DNA of 64,000 nucleotides from Chlamydomonas reinhardtii (lineage: Eukaryota > Chlorophyta > Chlorophyceae > Chlamydomonadales > Chlamydomonadaceae), in the NCBI RefSeq assembly GCF_000002595.2, contig NC_057016.1, forward strand, positions 124,001 to 188,000, read 5' to 3'. The notes under the pieces were generated by a model that searched no databases, was not told where the DNA came from, and saw nothing but the letters and a program-made list of their open reading frames with translations. The translations under genes and the position numbers were made by a program. The first letter of the stretch is position 1, and every line of letters starts with the position of its first letter. Positions 31,354 through 42,900 of the stretch are shown piece after piece.

Positions 31354-33941
31354 ATGCTGGCGCGAGGAGCCTCTGTTTGCGCAGCGAGGTGAGTGTCCCG
31401 TTTGCCGGGCTACTCCAAGCAAGGACACGACGGATCAAGATTTTCCTTGCTGGTGTTGCAGGCCTCTTGCGCTGAGGAGCCGCTGCACAGCGGCACCGGC
31501 ACCAAGAGCGGCCACAGCAATGGCGGCCGTGACTGCTGCCCAAAAGCGCCCCGTGCTGCTACTTGACATCATGGGTGAGTGGCGAGGCCGGAACTGGGAC
31601 TGCGAGACCGGTGCGGCTGCGGGCCTGGCGACGAACAACGGCAGCCAGCCTCCTCCCAGCCACAGCCCCGAGCTGCGTACTAAACCCCCTCCCCCATTTC
31701 CGCCCGCGCTTGCAGATACGGTGGTCTATGATCCGTTCTTCAAAGAGATGCCGGTGTTTTTCAATATGTGAGGACGCACGCCAAGATGGTGACATGATTA
31801 TGGTGGGCGCTGGGGGCGGGGCCGTGGGGGCTGGGGCTGTGGAGGCTGCAGACAGGGCGATGGGCTGCCGGGGACTGTGCTGTGCATGCGGCGTGCAGGG
31901 TCAAACGGGTTTTGCCAGGCACGACAGTGTGTAAGACAGGGGACGGAAGGATCAGGCTGGGGCACGGCACGCATGCGAGACTGCAATACACTGCGTTGCA
32001 CAAGACGCTCGCTCGGGACTGATGATTTACATTGCCATTATTGAGGGGCTGCGGAAAGCAAACGCAGCCTCGTCATGAAAAAATATTGTACTTCTGAACG
32101 CTTGGCTTCTGACCCGAGAAAGGAGAGCAGCACACGCACACATTCGCTGCCGGCCCTTTGCCGCACCCCATCCATGCGTGCTGCTTGCGTTTGTAGCATT
32201 CCGCAGCGTTGTACCCAGCCAGCATCTCTGATTCGTCAAACCTCACATCTGTCTTGACCGTCCGCCTGCTCTGGACCCTGCACACGCGCAGGTCCTTCAA
32301 GGAGCTGCTGGCTGCCAAGCACCCCACCGCCTGGGTGGAGTTCGAGTGCGGCGAGATCACAGGTGGGTGGGTGGCGCCGCTCAATGTGGCCTCGCAGCTG
32401 GGGGCGTGTACGGCTGTGTTCTAAGCCAGCAGTGATACCCTACCCGTCTGTTGCACATGCACGCACTCAACAAACACGCGCACACTCCTTTCCTTACCGC
32501 ACCCCTCTGTCTCACACACATAAACACACACCACATGCACACTGACACACACACACACAGAGGAGCAGCTGCTGGCCAAGTTCTTTGCGGACGGGCGCCA
32601 CGTGGACGGCGCGGCGCTCAAGCAGATGATGGTGCGTGGCCCCCTGGGTGGGACAGCGCGTGTTGGCTGGCCGGATACACGCACACTGCACCGACTGCAT
32701 GCGCCTGTGAAGCTCGAGCAGTGCCAGACCGGTTGCTGGTGGCTGCGTCCCCGTGCCCCAGCGACCCAGATGGCATTGCGAAAGCAAACCCCAGTCAGCG
32801 CCGTTGCCGCCCCCCGCCTGCGCCGCCGGTCACCCGCTGCCCCACGGGACCGGCGGCCTGGGGCCGGCCAGCTGCACAGCTCCTGCGCCCCCTTGCACCC
32901 ATATGCACACATGACCGGTTCACATGAGTTGGTTTGTACGACACATTCCACACACCCAGTCTAGTGCCCTGTTGCACCTTCTCACACGCCGCGCGGCCCA
33001 ATGCGGTGATCCAGGTCGGCGCGCACAGCCCACGCCACTCACGTCACGTGCACCCAGGGGCCGCGCTGTACACCGGCAGCACACCACCATCCCCATACCC
33101 TGGCCCACTTCCCACCTGACATCCCCAGCCTCGACTCCCACCTGCTCCCTCTCGTTCCTCCAGGTGTCCAGCTACCGCTACCTGGACGGCATGCCCGAGC
33201 TGCTGCGGCGGCTGGGCGCGGCGGGCTACCCGCTGCACGCCTGCTCCAACTACCCGGCCTGGTGGCGGCTGATTGAGGACAAGCTGGCGCCCAGCCAGTA
33301 CCTGGCCTGGAGCTTTGTAAGCTGCGAGGGGCCCATGAAGGTGAGCATGAGGGAGGGGGCGGCTGCGGGGGGCGAGGGGGAAGCTGTGGCAAGGGCGCCG
33401 CTGGGCAGCAGCAGGGGGCGCACGCGCATCTGCATCATGCACGCACTACATGCGGGATCATACCTTCGCTCGGGACTGATGATTTACATTGCCATTATTG
33501 AGGGGCTGCGGAAAGCAAACGCAGCCTCGTCATGAAAAAATATTGTACTTCTGAACGCTTGGCTTCTGACCCGAACGAGGTATCACTCGCACCTTGCACG
33601 TCAGCGCTCGACGCGGACCACCACTGAACGCTTCTGGGGTTGTTATTTGCAAACTTTTTTTGCTTTCCGCCACCGATGTTGCCTGCTTGTTAGGATACCG
33701 TCGCTGGCCACTCACCCCGACCCTCTCTTCACGCCCGAACGCGCAGGGCTTCCGCAAGCCCTCCCGCGAGGCCTTCGAGGCCTGCCTGCGCGCCCTGGAC
33801 GTGCCGGCGGCCGAGGTGGTGTTTGTGGACGACCGCGCCGTCAACGTGGAGGCGGCGGCGGCGGCCGGGCTGGACGGCATCCTGTTTGAGGGCGCGGAGG
33901 CACTGGAGGCGGCACTGCGGGCGCGGGGGCTGCAGTTCTGA
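31354..33941 (+). CDS. FHy1: Chloroplast FMN hydrolase, HAD superfamily
   Basis: Seven exons (31354-31388, 31462-31574, 31716-31767, 32292-32362, 32561-32631, 33164-33340, 33747-33941) join to 237 residues. The N-terminal 30 residues are an Ala/Arg/Ser transit peptide. HAD motifs are present in order: RPVLLLDIMDTVVYDPFF (motif I), HACSNYPAWW (motif II), GFRKPSREAF (motif III lysine) and VVFVDDRAVNVEAA (motif IV). The blocks around SYRYLDGMPELL and WIEF-like WVEFECGEI match plant cpFHy1, which dephosphorylates FMN to riboflavin in the stroma. The start was chosen because this ATG alone gives a transit peptide continuous across the first intron. A 15-codon upstream ORF (31233-31280) lies before it. 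Introns 3 and 6 carry an identical 109-bp repeat. Confidence 0.88.
32009..32117 (+). repeat. 109-bp intronic repeat, copy 1 (intron 3)
   Basis: This is identical over 109 bp to 33466-33574 in the same gene. It contains a hairpin of GGCTGCG and CGCAGCC around a nine-base loop near 32046-32069, and it ends in CCCGA while starting in TCGCTCGGG. It is AT-richer than the flanking introns. Confidence 0.92.
33466..33574 (+). repeat. 109-bp intronic repeat, copy 2 (intron 6)
   Basis: This exact second copy lies 1457 bp downstream of the first, in the same orientation relative to transcription. Flanking sequences of the two copies differ immediately outside the repeat. Confidence 0.92.
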
Positions 33942-34522
33942 GGGGGCGCTTGGAGCTTGGAGGTTGGGAGAGGGCGGCAGGGCGCGGGTGCGGGTGCGAA
34001 GGACGAGCATGAGGGGAGCGTGGGTGGAGTGGGGGGCGCTTCCACCCCACGCCCACACCTCACACCCCCACACTAGTATTATCACTTATATGTACGATAA
34101 TGAGAGGAGCGTGTGCGACGAAGCATTTGAGAGAGTGCGCGTGGACAAACAGCGAGACCTGAAGAAGGCGAGAGGGCGGGGAGCTGCGTGTAATCATACG
34201 GCTGGAAGACGTGAGGCGTGCGCGTGGTCGTGTCAGCGCTTTTGCCATCGTGCATTGCGCTTTGTAACATTATGCACTTATGTTGCGCTTTCACTCGCTG
34301 CCCTCCACGGCATCTGCCCATACTTCCCGCCAAAACTCTCGGGGCATCGCCGGCGGGTCATTTAGGAACTGGGAATACTTGCATTCTCGCGGTAACCTTT
34401 TACCGCATACAGCACAGGCAGTGTAACTGACGAGCATTTCCCAGCCGTTTTGGGTTGCAACGTTAGCGCCCGTGTTCTCGCGCTGGCTCTCTGTAACCCA
34501 GCGCGCTAGTTCCTGACACGAA
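33942..34522. other. 3' UTR of FMN hydrolase and promoter of the secreted-protein gene
   Basis: TGTAA signals occur at 34189-34193 and again near 34263 and 34419. No ORF here is supported. No obvious TATA box precedes the ATG at 34523. Confidence 0.5.
34189..34193 (+). terminator. Candidate TGTAA polyadenylation signal
   Basis: It lies about 250 bp past the FMN hydrolase stop codon in an AT-richer patch. Confidence 0.5.
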
Positions 34523-35394
34523 ATGGCTGACACCGTTGTACGTCAGCTGTCGGCTGCGGCGCGGACGGCGGTACTTGCGGCGGCGCTACTGCTGCTGCTG
34601 GGACTGGCACCGGCACCGCTGCTGCAGCGCGGCGGCGGCGGCGGCGGCTCGCCGTGCCGCTGGGCTCTGGGGGTGTCGGCGGAGCAGACCGACCGACAGG
34701 TGCGACTGCAGTGGGTTGGGTGGGTGTCGGGCCTCTTGTGGGACCCTTTCGTTTTCCCGGTACAACACGGTCACCGTTTACTGCCCCTTTCGCCCTTCAG
34801 CCCCAGCGCCTCCTCCGCGTCAGTCTGCCACCTCCCCCTGTCAGACTGCCCGCCCTGCCACCCCACGCCCCACCCCTCACGCCTGAAGGTCAACAGCGAC
34901 GGGTCCCTGTTTGCGGCGCTGACCAACCCGGCCATCCGCTCCATTGGTGTCGCCCACAGCGGGGCCAGCCTGGCCCCCTACGCGCAGGCGCTATACAATG
35001 CGGTGGGTGGGCGGGTGTGTGTGTGTGTGTGTGTGGGTGGGGGGGTGTCCTGCGTGCTCTCAATTACACACACACACACACATACGCACACACCTACACA
35101 TACACACGCGCACACACGTGCATCCCCCCCGGTGTCAAAGCGTAGGCCGCGCTCTCCTCCTCGCTCGTTTACATTGGGTTCGGTTTAGTTCGGTTTAGTT
35201 CGGTGAGCTGGCATCTATACCCTCCCCCCCCCAACCCAACCCCCCAGGTGGCCTCCCACGGGCCGCTCCAGCTCAACCGCAGCCTCACGCTGTACGGCGC
35301 CACCGCGGGGGCGTCACTGGACTTCGCCTACGTGGCGGGGGTGGTGCGGCTGGCGCCCGCGACCACCCTCACACTCAAGGGTGCGCGTGTGTGT

Positions 35395-35451
<57 letters not shown>

Positions 35452-36348
35452 CACGTGCGCGTGCGTGTGAGTGTGAGTGTACGGTGGAAAGGGTTTGGTG
35501 GTTCGGGCGGGGGCTCCGGATACCGCTGGGTTGAAGAACTCGCTACTACGCTCTCCCCTCCACATACAACACACGCCCGCACAGCTCCCCGCCACTGCAC
35601 TCCTCTCTGCCCTTCACCCTGCACCCATGCCTGCGCTCACGCCCACGCCCATACCACAGCACAGCTACACCGAAACTCCCACACACACACACCCATACAC
35701 CCCCACCCACCCACCCACCCACCCACCCCCCACCGACCCCCCCACCCCACCCCACCCCCACACACCGCACACGCCCCCAGGCCTGCAGCTGTACCGCGCC
35801 CAGGCCCTGCGCGCGCCGCTGGGTCTGCTGGCCACCAGCCCCGGCGCCAGTGTGGTGATCCAGGACTGCACCAACAACCAGCAGGTGGGGGGTGGCGTGA
35901 GAGGGCAGGGTCGGGGCGGGGCGGGGCGGGACGCGCGCACGTGCGTGAGGCCGGCCGTTCGCACAAGACGTCGGTCGGCCTCCTAATCCTGGGCTGCTCA
36001 CAACCACACAACCTCGCGGGGCCCCTCCTGCACCGATCCGCCGATCATGCTGCCAACTCGCATGCTCCTGCCACCACTGCCGCCACCACTGCTGCTGCAG
36101 GTGTGCTGGCCGCACGAGGCCGCCCAGGCCTACTTCCTGCGGGTATTCGCGCGCCCCTTCCCCGGCAGCCAGCAGGCGGCCCTGTGCGCTCCCGGCAGCG
36201 AGGCCACCTGCCGCACCTACACCTTCACAGGTGGGCTGCCGGCCTCGGGGCCACCTTGCTTGAGAGGGCAAAGACACGAGTACAAGGCAAACCCGCATGC
36301 ACGCACACCCGTCCACACGCCCCACGCGCGCACACCCACCCACATGCG

Positions 36349-36414
<66 letters not shown>

Positions 36415-36720
36415 ACACACGCCCCCCTCGCAGACATCGGCTTCTTCGTCAACCCCTCGCCCGAGTTCGGCACCGGCGGCTACACCCTGCGCTACCTCAA
36501 CACCCTCATCGCCTGCCAGGCCTACCCCGACCCGGTGCCCACCTGCCCCTCCCTGGCCGCCGACATCACCCAGCCCCCGCCCGCGCCCTACACCTGCCTG
36601 GCCTCCGTGTACGACCCCGCCAGCCAGCGGGCGCTGTGCCCCACATGCGCCTGCATCAACGGCTGCCGGCGCGGCTGCGACGCGGCTGGGCTGTCGGGCC
36701 CCACTACCGCCGCGTGCTGA
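34523..36720 (+). CDS. Secreted protein with beta-helix-like repeats and a Cys-rich C-terminus
   Basis: Six exons (34523-34699, 34889-35002, 35248-35380, 35781-35884, 36101-36230, 36434-36720) join to 314 residues. Residues 13-35 are a signal peptide or anchor (TAVLAAALLLLLGLAPAPLL). The next part alternates short hydrophobic strands (GPLQLNRSLTLYG, SLDFAYVAGVVRLAPATTLTLKG, LGLLATSPGASVVIQDC) as in pectin-lyase-like beta-helix proteins. The C-terminal 95 residues hold many Cys (ASQRALCPTCACINGCRRGCD). The order of elements resembles the ectodomain of the receptor kinase at 39902-47888, but this protein has no transmembrane or kinase part. It is probably an extracellular or cell-wall protein. 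The biochemical role is unknown. Confidence 0.8.
35399..35442 (+). repeat. (TG)n microsatellite in intron 3
   Basis: About 22 GT units start some 18 bp after the donor at 35381 of the secreted-protein gene. Confidence 0.9.
36350..36403 (+). repeat. (CA)n microsatellite in intron 5
   Basis: About 27 CA units end 30 bp before the acceptor of the last exon, where they may serve as part of the splice-site tract. Confidence 0.9.
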
Positions 36721-39700
36721 GGGAGCGAGCGACAAGGCGTGGCGTCGCGTTGGCTTGCCCCTTCCCCCGAAGGGGGAGGGGCAATAGCCATTGCGGTCGC
36801 ATCGAGCTCGCCGCGGGGGGCCCTCCCGGTTATTCCAGTTTTGACTTGAGTTATAACCTTGAAACCCGAGCGCAGCGAAATTTGTCGTGCAAATAATGCG
36901 CCTTTCTATGTATGTATTGCAAAGCGCAACATTATGAAAACGCAAGCCCTATGCCAGAGCGGGGTAAACGCACAAGCGCAGCGTTTGCATTAGAGCTCCA
37001 GCGCAACATACAATATATCACAAATTGTATCGATAATCAAGGCTCCCGGCACGGAAGGACGCAAGACGGAGGAATCGACGCGTTGGAGGATCCTGGAAAT
37101 TGCGCGCGAAAGCGCGAGGCGCAAAAGGTTGGCGCTATCTGTTTTAGTTTCCCCGTAATGACGAATGCCGCGTTCTGTATTCTGCTCGCACATCACCCGG
37201 CACATCGGCGTTACTCTCGCCCGCTTCTCGCTGGCTTCCGCGCCCTGAGTCCGTGTTCCCGCTGAGTCCGAGCCCCCATCCCCGCTCACTTACCCACCCC
37301 CAGCCCGCGGCGCCCTGAGCTACCGAAGGCAATATCATGACCGGTAGTATGGCTGCTCGCAGCCCCCAGCAGACCTATATGATACTTCCACCATCCGCCA
37401 GTCCATCCCACCCCACCCCATCCCCACACCGCATTCCGGGGCGCACGGCATGGAGCGCCCTGAGGGGGGAGGGGCAAGCCGGAGTACTGCGTAGCGGTAG
37501 GTGTTTGAGGACACAGCCGCTCTGACCGCCTCCTGCCGCCGCCTGACTGCCAAGGACTGCGTGCGGCAGGGAGCCCAGGCCCCGCCATGCGTAGATGCAT
37601 GCTTACCACCACATCAAGGAAGCACCTTTGGTGTCATCGTTGCCTCGTTGGATTGCTATGCACATTGATAGACTTGGAACGTGCCACACGCCTTTCCATC
37701 ATTTTGAAGCCAGATGCCTTGCCAAGAGACGTCCTGAAAGGATTTTTGGGGTGGGGCACGCGCTGGCGGCACACATACATCCCCCACGTTAGCGTGGTGT
37801 TCGTTGAGGCTGCTGGCGGTTTGCAGGGCGCGTCACACCGTCACACCGGGGGCGGAGGGGATGGGTGGCGGGCTGATGGCAGCGTGCCAGTCGCTTGGGT
37901 TACGGGATGTTTCAAGGCACTCGGGCAACGCCTCGGCACATACTTCTTGGCAACTGTGTGCACATACGGCACTCTGCAGATTTTGGAGAGGAGTATGGGC
38001 ATGGATTGCAGTGGGTTGCGGCGGCCGGCCGGCGGCCGGTCATGGACGTCATGCGCCTCTTAGGACGGTGTGGACCCTTGGAATGATCCAGTGCCTAGAA
38101 CCTTGGCCTAACCAGCGGCGGGAGAAGGGAAAGGTGCTGGATGTGCGCAGCAGTGCGTACGGCCAGCCCGGCATGACATTGTAGTCAAATTGTTGTGTTG
38201 ACACGGCCCTGCTGCAGTGCCGCAAACCTCTGTCCCCATTCCACACATTTCACACGACACAATTGTGGGCGCCTGCCGTACATGTCTGCGTGCATGTGTA
38301 CGATATCTAACATCACGTGGATCTCACCAGCGCTGCCCACTAGGTCCCTCAGCCGTGCGGTTAGCCATCTGGCCCCCTCGCCTCCCACGCTTGCCTCCCC
38401 ATCTCCCGCCCGCCTTGCCACCGTAATGCTGGAGGATATACCGTACAACCAGCGTTGCTAGGACTAACCACAACACCAGCGGCGGGTGTCCCCGACCCCG
38501 AAATGCATTCTCAGGAGCCCCTGACCCCCGACATCCGGCGGAGGTTTTTCGCCACACCCAATACTCAAACTCATCGGAAGTACGCCTAGCAAGTGAGCGC
38601 CAACCCTTTCCCACTTCCGTCAATGTGCCCACCCTCATTGGTGCGCTTGTGGTCACGGAGAACTTAGCGCAGAAATGCGCAGACCACAGACTCCAACTTT
38701 TTGGCTGTCAGGTTGCTTGAGTGCAATAACGCTCCAGAAAGACCCAGGGCCATTGTGCGCCCCTATCACAGAGCCCTGCTTGCGCCCGCCCTTATAAAGC
38801 CTTATGTTCGCGCGTGATATCCCCTCCAAAGCCGCCACTGCCACACGTGCGGCGGAGGCCGGGCGCTGTACATGTCCCCCGGAGGCGTGCGCTCCTGCCT
38901 GGCACCGCACGCACGCACGCAACCAAACAATGTCGTGCAATGTACCGTATGTGCACAAGCCGTGCAAAGTCTTTACCTCATCCCTTGCATGCCGCGCCTT
39001 AGGCGCAAACCCCCACCACCGGGGCGGACGATTCCAGGCATGTGTTCCATGGTACATGCACATCATACGGCATTCTCTCAGCACTGTGTTGGACGGTCCA
39101 GTAGTGTACCCAGCCACACCCATCATAACACGCTTGCTAAGTGCATAGAAACGCACGTTACCACGTGGCAGCGCATCTCCGTAGCCAACCATTCACCCAA
39201 CAGTGCACAAGGCATGACAGAAGCAGAGTTGCGTGCTGTGGAAGAAACAAGTTCACCGAATCCCATCAATTGCATACGAAACGCGCACCTAGCATCGTAC
39301 GAGACCCCACATCAGCCGTGCACTCTGCGGCGGGTGGCGGCCGCCGTGTCCCGGCACCCCCAGTGCTGCTGCTGCTGCTGTCAGTGCATGCAGCATGCGG
39401 CACTTGCGCGCCCGCCACCCACCATCAGTGCTCTGGCATAGAAAGCCCACACCAACCGTGAGGCGTTCACACCTGTCACAAGTCATGTCGCAAAGCTTGC
39501 AAGCAGCAAGTCCCGACGTATGCTGCTTCCAGCCTAATGCCCATGTACGCGAGCGGCTAAGCAGTCAGCACGTGTAGCAGTGCGATAAAAAGTGCAATGG
39601 GAGAGGGTCACCATTGTGTGCCTTGGGTTTGGCAGCGCCAACAAGAAACGTGGCTATCAAGAAGCGGGGCTGCGCCCCCACCACCAATGCCACCACCACC

Positions 39701-39901
39701 GGGCCCACCGGGATCCGAATGAGATCCGACTGAATGGGAGCTCCGCCTTGTTGCGCCAGTTGCCGCCGCTGGCCGTGCTGTGGCACTTCACGTCACACGT
39801 GCCACACTTGACTCCAAGGCATGCAGTCAGTGAGGTACGCATGAATGCCGCCTGCGCCCCCTCAACAGTCGCCCGGCTCACGCCACTGCCGCCCCTCCGC
39901 G
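36721..39901. other. Convergent intergenic region of about 3.2 kb without a supported gene
   Basis: Two genes converge on this stretch. It holds a strong hairpin at 36752-36789, a G-rich block (GGGGGGAGGGGCAAGCC) near 37470 that resembles one arm of it, and scattered ORFs under 190 residues with no domain pattern. No splice chain linking these ORFs was found. Dispersed repeat remnants are possible but were not proved. Confidence 0.5.
36752..36789. repeat. Strong GC hairpin after the secreted-protein gene
   Basis: The arms TTGCCCCTTCCCCC and GGGGGAGGGGCAA pair almost perfectly around a GAA loop with one bulge, and a flanking GGC/GCC extends the stem. It starts 32 bp past the stop codon at 36720, inside the probable 3' UTR. 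Confidence 0.8.
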
Positions 39902-42900
39902 TTACGCCTGCGGCGTGACGGCAGCTAGCACCGCCAGCATCCTGCACAAACGGGAGGAGGCACGGACCGCCGTAAGGTATTTGACGACGTGCTGGGCTGT
40001 CTCCGGAAGCAGAGGCAGTATGGGTAAGGACACCGGTGGGGGCAGCGATTGAATCCCGGCACCCGCGATGGCCGGCCAAGCCCCGGCGCACCTTTTGCCC
40101 CTACACTGACCATGCGCCCGCCCCGGTGCTGCGACACCCCTCAACCCCTACCCACGCCCCACACAGGCTGCAGCTGCGCCCCCCCCCGCACTCACGCCTC
40201 CAGGTGTCGCACGATGTCGGGGAACGTGGGCCGCTCCTTGGGCGACTGCGGCGGAGGGCGGCCGAGCGCCGGGTGCAGCGGGTGGGGCGCAAGGCCAGAG
40301 CTCAGGACAAGAACACAGAGGAGCCACATTTAAACCAGCGCGCAGAGAGCGCACCCGGCTGGCTCACGGAGGCCCATAGCTACTGCCATGCGTCCCTGTA
40401 CCCTGGCCCCATACGCCCCGCTTCCGCCCCGCCCCCCGCCCCGGCCCCCGCCCCCGTCCCCACTGCTACCTGCGCCCAGCACTGTGACGCCAGCCGTGTG
40501 TAGGAGGGCGGCAGCCACAGCGGCAGCGCGGGCCGCCCGCCGCTAAGCAGCACGCGGTGCAGGATGCGCGCGGCGTTGAGGCCCTTGTACGGCCGCTCGC
40601 CAGTGGCCAGCTCCCACACTGCAGCGGGGCAGCGGCACACCCCGCGTGTACAGAGGCGGTCAGGTCGGGAGCGTTTGGAGGGGGCCGGACATCCTGGCCG
40701 ACCCGCGGAGATACGCCAGGGTGCAGAGGGGCCGCAACCCGCCGACCGCATGTTGACCCCCCCTTCCATCGTCAACACCAGTACTCACGCAGGATGCCGT
40801 ACGCATACACGTCGGCAGGCTGTGAGACATGGCCCTTGGTCCACAGCTCTGGGGAGGCAGGGCAGCGGGGAGAGGGAGGGCGGCTGAGGGGGGAGGGGCG
40901 AGTGGGCGCGTGAGCGGGGCGGCCGGACGGGCGGAATGAGCGAAGCACCCGCCTGAATGGTGCGCGGCACTTAAACTGTACGGTACCGTGCATTCCACGC
41001 GCGCGTGAGTGCACACACATGCCACGCCCGCGACCGCACCTGGCGCCATGTGTGTGGGTGTGCCGTAGGGGCGGGTGGACACGTGCGTGCGCTCGCCAGT
41101 GAGCACCCGAGCCAGGCCAAAGTCGCAAATCTGTGTGTGCGGCATCAGCATCATCAGCACTCATACCAGCCAAGAACATGCAGAGACTCCTCCACGCCCA
41201 AGCGCACATCGCTGCAGTATGCCGTACTTACGTGCAATGCTGTTACCATACCCTGTCCCTAGCTGCCACCACCACCTCCCTCCCACCTTGGCAGTCCAGC
41301 CCGCCAGTCGGTCGTTCGGCGCCTCCTCCAGCGCCGCAGCCGCCGCCGCCGCACTCGCCCCGCTGTTGCCGTTGCCCCTGGGACCCATCCGCCCGGCCCT
41401 GCTGCCGCCCGCGCCGCTGTTGCCGTTGCTGCCCGTACCACTCGCCAAGCCGCTCACGGATGTCGAGAGGTGCTGCGGGTGCTGCTGCCTCGCCAGCAGC
41501 ACATTGGACAGCTTGAGGTCGCCGTGACACACGCCCTGTGAGGTGTCCGCGGGGGACACAGGAGGGGGCCGGGCCGCCAATACGCGTCAGCCGTGCAGCC
41601 CACTCCGCTCCACTCAGCAACACAGCATACTCAAGCAGTCGCAGCCCTGACGCCCACGCGCCCATCACACGCCCCCCGCCCGCCCAGATGTGGACACGTT
41701 TCCGGGGCCTGAGCCCCCGCCCGCTGGCTCCTGCACCCTTGGGCGTGACATTGACGGCCGCACTGCCCTGCCCCCCGCACCAGTGAGTGGACGTAGGCCA
41801 TTCCGTACGCCACATCCAGCGCCAGCCGCAGCAGCACGGCCTGTGTTGGTGGTGCGCAGGTGTATCAGGACAGGACCAGCACAACGCGCGTTCAGACGAC
41901 GCCATGATTCTGGCACACTTCTATCCGCTCGCTCGCATTGCCCATTCTTGACCCGCCAACTTGGTTGACGGTAGCCCTTCCTGCCTGCACTGTCCTCTTC
42001 CACGCATGTTTGCCAGTGGCCCGCAACACCCACCCACCCATACACACACGCTTGCACGCACCAGGTCTGGGCGGTCCTCCGGCAGGCGCCAGTGCCCCGC
42101 CCGCCAGGCGAACGCGCTGCCGCCCTCGCACAGCTCCATCACCAGGAAGCCGTGGCTGCTGCCCGCCGCCGGCTGCGTGTGAGCCGCCAGCCACAGAGCC
42201 TCCAGCGGCAGGGCTGTAGCACCGCCGCCACCAGCTGCCACAGCGTTTGTGGCAGTAGCACCGGTTCGCGCCGCGCCCGTGGCTCCCGGCTTAGGCGCAG
42301 GCGGCCGTGGCGGCTGTGCCGCGACCGCCTGGGAGGTGCCGCCGCCGGGGTCAGTCGACATGAGCGGCGGCGGCGGCATGTCGGCGTAGGCGGCTGTGGC
42401 CGTGTCGCCGCCGCCCACAGCTGTGGTGGCATCCGAGGGAAACGCCGGCAGGGCTGCTGACGCGGGCGCGCCGGGCGCCACATTGCCGGCTTCTCCACTG
42501 GCCAGGCGATCGGCGGCGGCCGCCACGCCTGCCATGCCGCCTGCCGCCGCCGCTGCGGCTTGTTCCGGCACCGCCGACATGGGCGCCACGACGTAGCCAT
42601 TGGGCGTGACTTCGGTCCCGCCCGCCGCCACCAGCAGCGCCGCGCCGCCGCCGCCCTGCTCCTCCATCGCCTCCTGCCGCCGCCGCTGCTCTGCCCAGCG
42701 CGACAGCACGTCCTGCGTCCCGCTGGCACCGCCCGAGCTGTGCTCGTACCCACCGCTCTGCCCCTGTCCCCCAGCCTCCTGCCCCTCCTCCTCCTCCTGA
42801 TCCAGGTCTGCCCAGCCCAGCTGGTCCAGCCCTGGTGCCGACTGCTGCCCGCCAGGCCCGCGGCCGCCGCCGGGAGTGGGCGCGCTGGTGCGCGCCAGCG

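Noticed and set aside
36752-36789. Hairpin as a bacterial-type terminator
   Set aside because: The setting is a spliced nuclear gene. There is no U run after the stem, and such terminators do not apply to RNA polymerase II genes.
37587-39192. Several ORFs of 100-180 codons on both strands
   Set aside because: They overlap, have no shared splice chain, no domain pattern and no targeting or membrane features.
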